Source: JAEXNA01 sp050486105 (GTDB lineage: Bacteria > Vulcanimicrobiota > Xenobia > Xenobiales > JADMJV01). Taken from it: 64,000 bases of DNA. A program made the position numbers and the translations under genes. The first letter of the stretch is position 1, and each line of letters starts with the position of its first letter. This document shows, one piece after another, positions 16,658 to 25,811 of this stretch. Under the pieces are notes generated by a model. The model did not search any database and was not told where the DNA came from. It was given only the letters and a program-made list of their open reading frames with translations. Location of the stretch: assembly GCA_050486105.1 (NCBI GenBank), contig JBJHCR010000002.1, positions 6,484 through 70,483 of the forward strand. Direction: 5' to 3'.

Positions 16658-18376
16658 TTAGAACCTAAAGCGCATGCGCACTGTACCTGCGGTGTATTGA
16701 AATCCTTGGATCGAGGAGATGGCTGAGGTGGTGGTCAATCCTGAGAGTTCGATCTCGGCATTGTCGTTGAAGCGGTATCCGACGCCTGCCGACAACCGAT
16801 AGACGAATTGAGGGTCTTCGACATCGATCGTTTGGTAGCCCGCGGCTCCCCCTAAGGAATAGATCCAAGGGTCGTCAGGATCTCGACGCTCCATTTCTGC
16901 GAACACCTCACCCACTTGAAAGGTGGGAGGGTTGAAATAGCCACTGAAGGTGCGGCGAGCATAATCGAGTTGCCGGAAACTGGCCCCAACCCGCAGGTCC
17001 GGAGTCATCCCCCGTATGCGGTGAGCGAAGCTCGCCGAGTAGACGTTTCGGGAGTTCTGGTCTGAGAATGTGGAGCGAGCATAGCCCAGGCGGAGTTCAT
17101 TGTCGGCCGGAAGCCGCATACGGTAACCAAGGTCCACGGTGTCCATGGAGATGGCGTTCTCCACCAGTTGGGCCGTCTCTACCAGGATCTCCCGATTGTA
17201 ACCGACCACCAGGTGGTGATCCGGATGAGGAGTGACCTGAAAGTTCAAACCTCCAATGGTCTCGCTTTGCCCTTGAGCCTGGTGTGGATCGAGAGAGACG
17301 GTGCCCAGCGAGGCGTTCATCGCAAGCTCGGGAGAGAATCGGGTGGAGACATTGGCAGTCAGCACCTCGGCCCGCCCAGAGAGCTCCTGATCCGGATTGC
17401 GATTATAAAAGTTCCGATAGCTCAAGCGAAAACGGGTCTGCGGGTCCAAGGATACGGCGGCATCGGTTCCATAAATTTGTAGTTGGTTGTTGTCGCTGTC
17501 CTTAACGGTGGTGAACACCGGGCTTAACTCAGGGGCCGTGGCCAAGCGCAGCAAGCGCAAGCTCTTCCGAGCGTCGTCGTGATTAGGATTGAGTTCCAGA
17601 GCCCTCTCTGTGTGACTATAGGCCTCGCGGTTCATCCCTTGCCAGCGCCTGACATCTCCTAATCCGGCGTGAGCATCGGCACTTTCCGGATTTTCCTCCA
17701 AGATGGACTCGTACTTCTTGATGGCGGCAGCCAGATCATCGCTCCAAGCCAGGACGCGAGCGATCCCCAGCTGAGCCTCAACATTATCGGGAGAGTCCTC
17801 CAGAACACTGCAGTAGGAAGCGATGGCCTCATCGAAACGATCGCTCCAGCTCTGAACTCGAGCGATTCCCATACGAGCCTCGATATTTTTGGGATCTCGT
17901 TCAAGGATATGCCGATAAACGGTGATGGCCTCGTCGAACCTATTGGCCCAAGAGAGAGTGCGAGCCAAGCCCAAGCGAGCCTGAAGATCTCCAGGTCGCT
18001 CTTCGATAAGTTCGGTATAGAGACGAGCGCTCTCGGAGAGGTCCCCCTTCCAGGCCAGGACTCTGGCTAAACTGCTACGCAGTTCCGGATCTCCGGGAAC
18101 CAAATCCAGGGCCGAACGATAGGCCTCTATGGACTCGGGCAGACGGTTCTCCCAGCTCAGGAGTAGCCCCAACCTGGACCAAGCTTCAATGTTGGCAGGC
18201 TCTAACTCCACCACTCGTCGATACAGACTCAAGCTTTCGGAGTACTCTTCTTGAACAAACTTCTGCTGGGCCTGCTCCATGATTCGGGGAATATCGTCCG
18301 TTTCAGCCCAAGCCGCTGGACCCCACAAGAGAAAGGTGGTGATCACCATCAAAAGAGTTTTTGCTGACGGCCTCAT
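16658..18376 (-). CDS. TPR and outer-membrane beta-barrel protein (YaiO/PgaA-like exporter)
   Basis: 572 residues with a signal peptide (about 1-25, ending AWAE). Six or more TPR units (about 30-265) show repeats such as LGLARTLSWANRFDEAI and MGIARVQSWSDRFDEAI. The rest (about 275-572) is strand-rich and ends TVRMRFRF, a typical outer-membrane assembly signal with terminal Phe. A periplasmic TPR scaffold fused to a barrel matches exporters of synthase-dependent polysaccharides (PgaA, BcsC) and the YaiO family. Starts at ATG inside the 4-base overlap with the TPR-glycosidase gene. It most likely exports the product of the adjacent GT2 enzyme. Confidence 0.82.
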   Translation of the reverse strand: MRPSAKTLLMVITTFLLWGPAAWAETDDIPRIMEQAQQKFVQEEYSESLSLYRRVVELEPANIEAWSRLGLLLSWENRLPESIEAYRSALDLVPGDPELRSSLARVLAWKGDLSESARLYTELIEERPGDLQARLGLARTLSWANRFDEAITVYRHILERDPKNIEARMGIARVQSWSDRFDEAIASYCSVLEDSPDNVEAQLGIARVLAWSDDLAAAIKKYESILEENPESADAHAGLGDVRRWQGMNREAYSHTERALELNPNHDDARKSLRLLRLATAPELSPVFTTVKDSDNNQLQIYGTDAAVSLDPQTRFRLSYRNFYNRNPDQELSGRAEVLTANVSTRFSPELAMNASLGTVSLDPHQAQGQSETIGGLNFQVTPHPDHHLVVGYNREILVETAQLVENAISMDTVDLGYRMRLPADNELRLGYARSTFSDQNSRNVYSASFAHRIRGMTPDLRVGASFRQLDYARRTFSGYFNPPTFQVGEVFAEMERRDPDDPWIYSLGGAAGYQTIDVEDPQFVYRLSAGVGYRFNDNAEIELSGLTTTSAISSIQGFQYTAGTVRMRFRF

Positions 18377-21135
18377 CTCGGCACTCTCCCGTCAAATTTT
18401 CGGAATTTATCTCTCATACGGTAGTAGGTTTCCTTAAATTCCCAGTGGTAACTTGGACGCTCCCAGTTCTGCCACTTGAAGGTTCGACTCAAACTGTAAG
18501 GCTGCCCCTGTTGGGGGGGCAAAACTTCGACCACCCTGGGCTTGGTTTCTCCACTGCCTCGTTCATAAAGGCATACCAGAAAGTGAAAGCCCTCAGTAGT
18601 TTTGGTTTCCACATCGCCTGTCTCCCAGGCTTGAAAAATGGCTTGATGAGACGAGGGGTCGGTGATGTGGAGAAGCCCCCAGGGGATACGAAGCTCCAAG
18701 AGGTTCCCATTGAGATTCCAGTCGGCCAGAGTGTTGAAGTCGGCTCTCGCGCTGTCCAGGCTCCCTCGACTGAGGGCTCCCCATTCAAGGCGTTGAGCCG
18801 GATAGACTGTTCCGTCTCGTCCGATCCGGCGGCGATTTGTTTCCACCACGATGGGGACAAATTTGCCCTCGTGGCTCTTCTGAGGCTGCATAAAGGGATT
18901 TCGAACCTGGGCATACTCTCCGTCGGTTCCCTGGATGGGGACCTTCCGATAGGGCTGATAATCTTCAGCCACCAAGAGTCTGGAGTCCTGTTCTCCCTCA
19001 ATGAGGATCAAGAACTCGAGCCCTTGCTGAGTGGTGACTTCAAAAGGAGGTGGGAACCGGTGCTCTCCGAGCTCCGGTTCGATGGTGTCGATCCCTATGG
19101 CGATCCCATAACGGTCAAAGTTCAGAGTCTCTAGGCCCAGCAATTCGATAGCCAGATACAGCCAACCCTCGTCACTGTGCACCTTGAGAGTCTTCAGGCC
19201 GGGTTCAGATGAGGTGTCAGCGAGTTCGCTCTGGGACCTTCGACGGGCCAAAACCTCAGCGCCTGCCCATTCTTTGGAGGAGCCCACAAGAGTAGAAAAG
19301 AGTCTCTCTGCCCCCGGACGCATAGCGATTATGCCATAGTTCTGCTCCGGGTCCAGGGGGTTGAGCCACATTCGGTTGCGATCCAGCGGGATCTCCACAT
19401 CGATGACCACCCAGTTCTTCTTGAACCATTCATCGATCCAGGCAAAAAGAATCGCTCCGGCACAACCGGCATCCACGATATCGTCGGTGAGCTTGACGTT
19501 GATTTCGGCCTGCTCAATCTCGGTGTGACCTCCGTGGTCATACCCTTGAGGCTGAACGTGGGCGTTTCCCCGACTCGACGGCACCCCGTACTCGGAGATC
19601 AATAGCGGCATGTCTCCATAATGGGCCTTGAGATTCTTTAGGTAACCCAGGTAATGGCTTTGCCCGTGTCGCCCCACGGCCTCTCCAAAGTGCTCCTCAT
19701 TGACCATGAAGTCGGGATAATAGGGATAGGCGTGGTAGGAGGCAAAAATTCCAGCCTGAAAAGAGGAGTCGACTTCAATGTTGGTGGAGGTGATGTCCAC
19801 CGCATCGTTGTCGTACTCTCGAAGTTCTCTTCGGCTGAATTCCCCTCGCTCGGCCATCAAACGAATCTCTTCGTCCTTGGTGGCCTCGCTGATGTGGTGC
19901 AGGGGGTCCAAGGTGGGCCAGTTGGTGAACGCTATGGGGCGTTGGGCATGATAGCGCTCCATTTCGTAGACTGCGATCTCGTCGCAGACCTGGGCCATCC
20001 AGGCCTCGGTGGGGTTCCCTCCTTGGCAACTGAAGTAGGTTCCCTGATAGGTGTAGTTCGGATGGAGGGCGGCGAACTCTTCCACCGAGTAGGGCTCCCA
20101 CTCGCGGCCCAGGATATAGCCCAGAACCCAGGGTGAGACATCCACATTGTAGGTGCCCGAAGCGTGACCCGGACGACGAGGGATGTCGGCCTGACCGTGC
20201 AGGAGATCCACCACTCGGTGCATCTCCTGGAGGAATTCTTGATAGAACTCCTGGCCTAAAAAGTCGTCATCCTCGGGGAGTTCTGTCCAGACTCCGTGGA
20301 TCAGCCAAAGCGGTGAGTTGGATGCATCCTGCTGATACTGCCAGAAGGCTTCATAAAAGCTGGGAGGCAGGATGGTGTACACCCGAACAACATTGCAACC
20401 CATTTCGGCCATCTGTTGGAGCCAGTCGAGATAGAACTCTCGAGACTGAGGAAACTCCGATGGGTGCCGTCCGGGAAGGGCCGCCCCAAGATTGACTCCG
20501 TGCAGCAACACGGGGGACCATTGCCCATCCTGAAGGACCTCAAGATAGTCCTTGCCGGCCCGGTAGGTCCAAACCAGCTCTTCAGGGCGCACCAGGTCCT
20601 TTCGCGCAGCTAGAGGGGCTTCCGGTTCTTGCAAGTTTTCCAGTTGGCGAAAGACTTGCAGAGCTTCTCCGTGCTCTGGCTCAAGCTCCAACAGTTTGCC
20701 CAGCCGCTCCCTGGCTCGAAAGGGGCGGTCCATCCGATATAGGGCAAGACCGGCACCCAAAAGAGCGTCCTTGCTTTTGGGATGCTGCAGGAGAGCCTTC
20801 TCAAAAAGCTCTAAGGCCTCGGGATTTTGACCTTGCCGCAGAGCGATGAAGGCGAGTCCGGTCTCGGCCTCTGGGTGGTCTGGGCGAAGGGCAAGAGAGC
20901 CCCGAAAAGACGCTTCTGCCTCTTCGATGTCTCCCAGACGATAGTGGGACCACCCTATCCAAAGACGCACTTCGGCATCGTCTCGTTCGGTCTGCACCTG
21001 CTGGAAGGCAGTCAAGGCCTCCTTGAAACGCTGCTGCATGTAGAGCTCGAAGGCCTGATCGTAGGTGGGTGCAGCACTAAGCCCCCCGCCAAAGCAAGCC
21101 AGAAGGGTCACGAGTATGAGAAAGTGGCGTTTCAT
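18373..21135 (-). CDS. Periplasmic TPR protein with glycoside-hydrolase-like TIM barrel
   Basis: 920 residues from ATG 21135, which has GGGAG at a good distance and gives a clean signal peptide (about 1-21, ending LSAAP); the frame extends 22 codons further upstream without support. Four TPR units occupy about 25-165. Residues about 190-610 look like a GH2/GH5-type catalytic barrel, with LGREWEP as possible acid/base Glu and LLISEYGVPSSRG as possible nucleophile Glu. The last 300 residues are strand-rich and may bind carbohydrate. It overlaps the exporter gene by 4 bases. A periplasmic hydrolase in a synthase-dependent cluster usually trims or releases the polymer (as BcsZ and PgaB do). Exact GH family not assigned. 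Confidence 0.75.
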   Translation of the reverse strand: MKRHFLILVTLLACFGGGLSAAPTYDQAFELYMQQRFKEALTAFQQVQTERDDAEVRLWIGWSHYRLGDIEEAEASFRGSLALRPDHPEAETGLAFIALRQGQNPEALELFEKALLQHPKSKDALLGAGLALYRMDRPFRARERLGKLLELEPEHGEALQVFRQLENLQEPEAPLAARKDLVRPEELVWTYRAGKDYLEVLQDGQWSPVLLHGVNLGAALPGRHPSEFPQSREFYLDWLQQMAEMGCNVVRVYTILPPSFYEAFWQYQQDASNSPLWLIHGVWTELPEDDDFLGQEFYQEFLQEMHRVVDLLHGQADIPRRPGHASGTYNVDVSPWVLGYILGREWEPYSVEEFAALHPNYTYQGTYFSCQGGNPTEAWMAQVCDEIAVYEMERYHAQRPIAFTNWPTLDPLHHISEATKDEEIRLMAERGEFSRRELREYDNDAVDITSTNIEVDSSFQAGIFASYHAYPYYPDFMVNEEHFGEAVGRHGQSHYLGYLKNLKAHYGDMPLLISEYGVPSSRGNAHVQPQGYDHGGHTEIEQAEINVKLTDDIVDAGCAGAILFAWIDEWFKKNWVVIDVEIPLDRNRMWLNPLDPEQNYGIIAMRPGAERLFSTLVGSSKEWAGAEVLARRRSQSELADTSSEPGLKTLKVHSDEGWLYLAIELLGLETLNFDRYGIAIGIDTIEPELGEHRFPPPFEVTTQQGLEFLILIEGEQDSRLLVAEDYQPYRKVPIQGTDGEYAQVRNPFMQPQKSHEGKFVPIVVETNRRRIGRDGTVYPAQRLEWGALSRGSLDSARADFNTLADWNLNGNLLELRIPWGLLHITDPSSHQAIFQAWETGDVETKTTEGFHFLVCLYERGSGETKPRVVEVLPPQQGQPYSLSRTFKWQNWERPSYHWEFKETYYRMRDKFRKFDGRVPR

Positions 21136-21239
21136 TGAGAGCTCCCGTCGATGTCTTTTCCCATTTATACCTGACGAAACACTCCATTCGAGAGTATCCA
21201 CCTACCAGGAGTGCCTCTAAAAATCGAAAAGCAGCAGGA

Positions 21240-21845
21240 ATGAGAACCTCAATCATGGTCTTGGTCCTGGTAGGCCTAGTCTTGAGTCAGACTCCGGCCG
21301 CTCCGGGCGAGAAGTCCCAGGAGCTTTGTTCGGAAAGAGTACTGGCCCAACTTCCGGCAGGCGTTACGGAGTTCGAGAAACTCTTCCAGGAGCAAGCCCA
21401 AACCCCGGAAGACGCCCTCAAGCTCTGGTTTGACGCCATCATGCTCTCGATCGATCCCCCGACTCGAGAGCGTGGCTTGGTCATGCTTGGTCAAGCCACT
21501 TGGAGCTATCGAGACCAACCCGATTGGCGCCGTTCAGGCCTGGGAAGCAGTCTTTATCAGACCCTTCGCAATCGGCCCTACTTATTCAACAGCTATACCA
21601 AAGGAGCCAGCCCTACTAACGGCTACGCCGTGGATCCGAATAACTATCGCCTGGATATCCTCTCATCTCGAGCCCGCGACGACGGAGATCGATACACCGT
21701 CATTCTCGCTTGCAGTGGTGACACTCCTCGGCAGGTGGTCTTGAGGCGGGATCCTGAATCCATGCTTTACTATGTGGAAAACTTCAGCGGACTGCTGGGG
21801 GAGATCCAAGCTCCGGTGGGACCCACTCTCAGGCCTCGTTGGTGA
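21240..21845 (+). CDS. Secreted protein resembling the DUF6935 family
   Basis: 201 residues from ATG 21240, giving a signal peptide (about 1-20). The frame is open further upstream but would overlap the divergent TPR-glycosidase gene. The middle has YLFNSYTKGASPTNGYA and the C-terminal half VILACSGDTPRQVVLRRDP, which recall the SY-x-GATP-x-N-Y pattern of DUF6935 proteins; this is from memory and moderate only. No known activity. It converges on the PPOX gene with a 17-base overlap. Confidence 0.7.
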   Translation: MRTSIMVLVLVGLVLSQTPAAPGEKSQELCSERVLAQLPAGVTEFEKLFQEQAQTPEDALKLWFDAIMLSIDPPTRERGLVMLGQATWSYRDQPDWRRSGLGSSLYQTLRNRPYLFNSYTKGASPTNGYAVDPNNYRLDILSSRARDDGDRYTVILACSGDTPRQVVLRRDPESMLYYVENFSGLLGEIQAPVGPTLRPRW

Positions 21846-22233
21846 GGACCTGACGCTCAACCTTGATGATGGCCTCAGTCTTGTCCCGAGCAAAGCGCAT
21901 GGCAAAAACTACCAGACGCTTTTTTAGGCCGTATTTCTTCAGGAGCGCTTGCCGAGCCCAATCCTGCTCGGCTTCATCGGACACCAAGGAAGCTCGAGCG
22001 CAGACCTCCTCTCCTGTTAGTCGCCCTGCCGCGGTGCAAGGACCGAGCTTGACCTTTCCATTCCCACGGATCCTCTTTACTTTCCCCGATTCTCCTCGAG
22101 TGGACATCCAAACCACTCCGTCTTTGAGGACAAACCACATGGGGGTGAGAACCGCCTTGCCGTTCTTGCGAAAGGTGGTCAAGAGACAATGTTGCTGATC
22201 CTCTTGAAGGACTTTGGAAAGTTTCTTAGCCAT
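21829..22233 (-). CDS. Pyridoxamine 5'-phosphate oxidase-fold (PPOX class) protein
   Basis: 134 residues forming one split-barrel flavin/F420-binding domain. It begins with LLTTFRKNGKAVLTPMWFVLKDG and VWMSTRGESGKVKRIRGNGKVKL, the pattern of PPOX-class F420- or FMN-dependent oxidoreductases that reduce small conjugated substrates. Cofactor cannot be told from sequence by eye. Divergent from allB across 89 bases and convergent with the DUF6935-like gene. Confidence 0.82.
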   Translation of the reverse strand: MAKKLSKVLQEDQQHCLLTTFRKNGKAVLTPMWFVLKDGVVWMSTRGESGKVKRIRGNGKVKLGPCTAAGRLTGEEVCARASLVSDEAEQDWARQALLKKYGLKKRLVVFAMRFARDKTEAIIKVERQVLTNEA

Positions 22234-22322
22234 GGATGGGCAAGGCTTTTTCGGGCGAAGAGACCTTCCTTTGTGGAGCGCTCGAACCAGGCTAATCCCT
22301 TGTTGAGATCGAAGCCCGGGGC

Positions 22323-23636
22323 ATGCCGGAAACCCGCATTTTAAAAAGCCGACGAGTGGTGCTCGAAGACCAGATCAAACCCCTAGCCCTGGTGGTGCAG
22401 GAAGGCTCCATTATTGCCCATCAGCCCTATGACCAACCCAGCGGAGGATTCCCTGAGGTCGATTATGGGGAGGCCGCCATTCTGCCGGGACTGATCGATA
22501 TTCACGTGCACTTCAACGAACCTGGACGCACCCACTGGGAGGGCTGGGAAACAGGAACCCGGGCGGCCATAGCTGGAGGGGTGACCACGGTGGTCGATAT
22601 GCCCCTCAATTGCATTCCTTCCACCACGGATCCGGACTCGTTTCGAGAAAAACTTGCCTCTACCGAGGGCAAGCTTTTTTGTGATGTGGGCTTCTGGGGG
22701 GGGGCTGTGCCCAGCAACATCGACCAACTCGAAGCCCTCTGGAACTGCGGAGTGTTGGGCTTCAAGGCCTTTCTGTCGGACCCCGGCACGGCCGAGTTTC
22801 AGAATCTAGACGAATCCTCACTGACCCAAGCCATGCAGACCATCGCTCAACTTGGAGCAGTTCTGCTGGTTCACGCCGAGTGGCCCAGCGCCTTATTGGA
22901 CCCGAAACCTGAGCATCCTGGCACCACTTACCAGGCCTGGCTTGCGACCCGGCCCTTGCAGGCCGAGCGAGAGGCCATCGCCAAATTGGTGGCCCTGTCC
23001 GAGCGGTTCGGTTGTCGCTGTCACGTCGTTCACCTCTCTAGTGGGGATTTATGCGACCTCCTGACCACTGAGCTTGTCACCAGTGAAACCTGTCCTCACT
23101 ACCTCACCTTTTGCGCTGAAGAGATACCCGACCGGGCCACCTACTTCAAATGTGCTCCACCCATCCGTGGGCAAGAGCATAGGGACTCCTTATGGGAGCG
23201 CCTCAAAGACGGCTCTATCGATCTCATCGCCTCAGATCATTCTCCTTGCCCCGGAGATCTCAAGTCCGAAAATTTCTTGACCTCATGGGGAGGCATCGCT
23301 TCGGTGCAAACCACTCTGCCGGCTGTTTGGACCTCCGCCAGACAACGGGGCTTCGATCTCCCTGACTTGGCTCGCTGGCTCAGCTCCAATCCCGCTCGGG
23401 TGGCTGGCCTCTCCAGGTTGAAGGGAAGCCTGGAAGTCGGCAAACATGCTGATCTCCTGGTCTTTTCGCCTGAGCAGGAGTGGACTCCAGCAAATCTCCT
23501 GCATCGCCATGCCGGTTCACCCTATGAAGGCAGGACCTGGCGTGGGCTGGTGGAAGCCACCTATTTGCGTGGAGAGCAAATATTTGACGGATCCCAAGTC
23601 TCTGACCCCCCTTCGGGACGATTCATCGAACGCTAA
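22323..23636 (+). CDS. allB: Allantoinase
   Basis: 437 residues, the usual length. Cyclic amidohydrolase with the metal motif DIHVHFNEPGRTHWEGWETG (HxH), the VVHLSSG histidine region, ETCPHYL and the late DHSPC segment. These match bacterial allantoinase (allantoin to allantoate) rather than dihydroorotase or hydantoinase. The carboxylated-lysine position appears as LGFKAFLSD. It is first of a purine-degradation run: allB, uraD, uraH, puuD. No allantoate amidohydrolase or xanthine dehydrogenase is in the window. Confidence 0.92.
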   Translation: MPETRILKSRRVVLEDQIKPLALVVQEGSIIAHQPYDQPSGGFPEVDYGEAAILPGLIDIHVHFNEPGRTHWEGWETGTRAAIAGGVTTVVDMPLNCIPSTTDPDSFREKLASTEGKLFCDVGFWGGAVPSNIDQLEALWNCGVLGFKAFLSDPGTAEFQNLDESSLTQAMQTIAQLGAVLLVHAEWPSALLDPKPEHPGTTYQAWLATRPLQAEREAIAKLVALSERFGCRCHVVHLSSGDLCDLLTTELVTSETCPHYLTFCAEEIPDRATYFKCAPPIRGQEHRDSLWERLKDGSIDLIASDHSPCPGDLKSENFLTSWGGIASVQTTLPAVWTSARQRGFDLPDLARWLSSNPARVAGLSRLKGSLEVGKHADLLVFSPEQEWTPANLLHRHAGSPYEGRTWRGLVEATYLRGEQIFDGSQVSDPPSGRFIER

Positions 23637-23665
23637 CCGCAACTCTCACCACCTTGGAGGAAGCC

Positions 23666-24205
23666 TTGTCACAAAGCATCGGTCCGGACAGCGAGATTCA
23701 AATCCCAGACCGCTTGATGCACTTGAATGCCTGCTCAGAAGAGGAGCGGTGCAACCTCTTTCGGGAGGTCTGCCACTCCCAGCGTTGGATTCGTGAGCTG
23801 AATAGTCTGGCTCCCTATAAGAGTCTGGAAGATTTGATCGCCAAGGGCACTCAAGCCTGGACGAAATGCGAAGAGCCCGACTGGAAAGAGGCCCTAGCCG
23901 GGCATCCCCGGATCGGAGAGAAAGCTCAGGGAAATCAACTCGCTTCACGTTGGTCTCGAGGGGAACAGGCCGCGGCAGCCGATTCTGACCAGGAAGCTGC
24001 CGAGCGCCTGAGAACTAGACAGCAAGAGTACGAGGAAAGGTTCGGATACCTGTTCTTAATCTGTGCCACCGGGAAGAGCCGCCAGGAGATCATCGATGCC
24101 CTCGAAGCCCGCCTCCTGTCTGAGCCCAAAGTCGAAATGCTTGTCGTCTCAAAAGAACTAGCGAAGATCATTAGCCTGAGATTGGAGAAACTGGTAACGC
24201 AATGA
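23666..24205 (+). CDS. uraD: 2-oxo-4-hydroxy-4-carboxy-5-ureidoimidazoline (OHCU) decarboxylase
   Basis: About 179 residues. The OHCU decarboxylase signature is clear: LAGHPRIGEKA with the catalytic His, and GYLFLICATGKS. It converts OHCU to S-allantoin, the last step of urate oxidation. I chose TTG 23666 because GGAGGA lies 4 bases upstream; an ATG at 23717 has no ribosome site but would still cover the conserved domain. It overlaps uraH by 4 bases (ATGA). Confidence 0.9.
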   Translation: MSQSIGPDSEIQIPDRLMHLNACSEEERCNLFREVCHSQRWIRELNSLAPYKSLEDLIAKGTQAWTKCEEPDWKEALAGHPRIGEKAQGNQLASRWSRGEQAAAADSDQEAAERLRTRQQEYEERFGYLFLICATGKSRQEIIDALEARLLSEPKVEMLVVSKELAKIISLRLEKLVTQ

Positions 24206-24543
24206 GTGCCATAACCACCCACATTCTAGACACCTCTCTGGGTCGACCCGCAGCGGGAGTCATCGTCCGGCTAGATTTTCTTGACGACGGGGATTGGAAG
24301 AGAGTCGGCGGAGGTTGCACCGATCAGGACGGTCGAGTCAAAGACCTCATCAAGGAAGGTTTCGAATTCTGCAAAGGTCACTATCGCTTAGAGTTTGTCG
24401 TAGCCGACTATTTTCAAGCTCAGGGGACCAAGAGTTTCTATCCTTACGTGAAAATTGTTTTCATGGTGGAGGACACCGAGAGCCACTATCACGTCCCTTT
24501 GCTCTTGAACCCGTTCGGCTATTCCACTTATCGAGGAAGCTGA
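24202..24543 (+). CDS. uraH: 5-hydroxyisourate hydrolase (transthyretin-like)
   Basis: 113 residues, the family length. It has the N-terminal THILDTSLGRPA with catalytic His, the internal ESHYHVPLLL and the C-terminal YRGS tetrapeptide that identifies HIU hydrolase and separates it from transthyretin. It hydrolyses 5-hydroxyisourate, the product of urate oxidation by PuuD, to OHCU for UraD. The starting ATG overlaps the uraD stop. Confidence 0.95.
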   Translation: MSAITTHILDTSLGRPAAGVIVRLDFLDDGDWKRVGGGCTDQDGRVKDLIKEGFEFCKGHYRLEFVVADYFQAQGTKSFYPYVKIVFMVEDTESHYHVPLLLNPFGYSTYRGS

Positions 24544-24605
24544 AGCGCTCGGTTTGAGCAGAACTGCGCCAAGAGTTCGAAACGAGGGCCAGAAAGGGTT
24601 AAAAC

Positions 24606-25811
24606 ATGAGCGGAGCGGCCTTAGAGTGGGCAAATCTAGCGGTGCGTTGGTTCCACGTCATTGCCGGAATCTGGTGGATCGGAAGCTCCCTTTATTTCGT
24701 CTGGTTGGACAACTCCTTCGAGCCTCCCAAGGAACCCAGGGATGGGGTGGAAGGTGAGACCTTCATGGTCCACGGAGGCTTCTACTACCTGGTAGAAAAA
24801 CGCCTGATGCAGCCTGGCAAGATGCCTGAAAAGCTCCATTGGTTTAAATGGGAAGCAACCTTCACCTGGATCAGCGGCATGATCCTTTTGGCCATCGTCT
24901 ACTACTTCACCGGTGGCTCCTACCTCATCGACTCCAAAGTGGCCGATATCAGCCTGACGGTTGCAGTGGCCGCCTCTCTCGCCATCGTCTTAGGAAGTTG
25001 GGTAGCTTACGACCTGATGTGGCAGACCATCGGCAAGAAGAGTGAGCCCGTGGGCACCGCGCTTTCGATTCTTGGGATGGTGGCCCTGGCCTACGGCCTG
25101 ACCCATCTGTTCAGCGGAAGGGCGGCCTTCATCCACTTTGGTGCGGTGCTCGGGACACTGATGGTGGCCAACGTTTGGATTCGCATCCTTCCCGGACAGC
25201 AGAAGATGCTGGATGCCGCCATGGCTGGTGAAACCCCGGACTACTCCCAAGGCAAGTACGCCAAAGTCCGTTCGGTTCACAACTCCTATATGACCTTTCC
25301 GGTGATCTTCATGATGATCTCCAACCACTACGCCAACACCTTCAGCCACGAATACAACTGGGTCATCATACTCTTGCTGTTCATCATCGGCGCAGGGATA
25401 CGTCACCACCAGATCTGCTCTGAGCGAGGACAATCAGCCAATTGGGTCTGGGCACCAGTCTTGGTCAGTCTAGCTATCACCGTCTTCATGACCCTACCTA
25501 AAGGTGCTGGTGGAGCAGGAGAGGCTGTTGCGGCCGAAGATCGGGTCCCCTTCTCCCAAGTCCAGATCATCATCGCCAACCGCTGCGTTTCCTGCCACTC
25601 CTCTGAGCCGAGCCAGCAAGGTTACGCGTTGACTGTAGCCCCCAATGGTGTGTTGCTGGAAACCCCGGAACAGATTCGCGGACTGGCCCAGAAGATCAGG
25701 GAGCAGTCGGTGGACTCTAGAGCTATGCCCTTGGGCAACCTCACTCGGATGACCGAGGAGGAACGGGAAGTTCTTGGCACCTGGGTGCAACAAATGGGCG
25801 GAGGGCACTAA
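24606..25811 (+). CDS. puuD: Membrane urate hydroxylase PuuD with C-terminal cytochrome c
   Basis: 401 residues. The N-terminal membrane domain has about eight helices and conserved His residues, beginning WFHVIAGIWWIGSSLYF, followed by HGGFYYLVEKR. The C-terminal cytochrome c domain has CxxCH at residues 327-331 (RCVSCHS). PuuD oxidises urate to 5-hydroxyisourate and passes electrons to the respiratory chain through the heme, not to oxygen as soluble uricase does. It follows uraH by 62 bases and completes the urate-to-allantoate set. Confidence 0.93.
   Translation: MSGAALEWANLAVRWFHVIAGIWWIGSSLYFVWLDNSFEPPKEPRDGVEGETFMVHGGFYYLVEKRLMQPGKMPEKLHWFKWEATFTWISGMILLAIVYYFTGGSYLIDSKVADISLTVAVAASLAIVLGSWVAYDLMWQTIGKKSEPVGTALSILGMVALAYGLTHLFSGRAAFIHFGAVLGTLMVANVWIRILPGQQKMLDAAMAGETPDYSQGKYAKVRSVHNSYMTFPVIFMMISNHYANTFSHEYNWVIILLLFIIGAGIRHHQICSERGQSANWVWAPVLVSLAITVFMTLPKGAGGAGEAVAAEDRVPFSQVQIIIANRCVSCHSSEPSQQGYALTVAPNGVLLETPEQIRGLAQKIREQSVDSRAMPLGNLTRMTEEEREVLGTWVQQMGGGH

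Noticed and set aside
16670..16679. Palindrome GCGCATGCGC
   Set aside because: It falls in the last codons of the outer-membrane barrel gene and is short enough for chance.
23446..23796. Open frame encoding a QRDSNPRP-like stretch near allB/uraD
   Set aside because: This phrase is a known artefact in mistranslated frames; it lies over the real allB end and uraD start.
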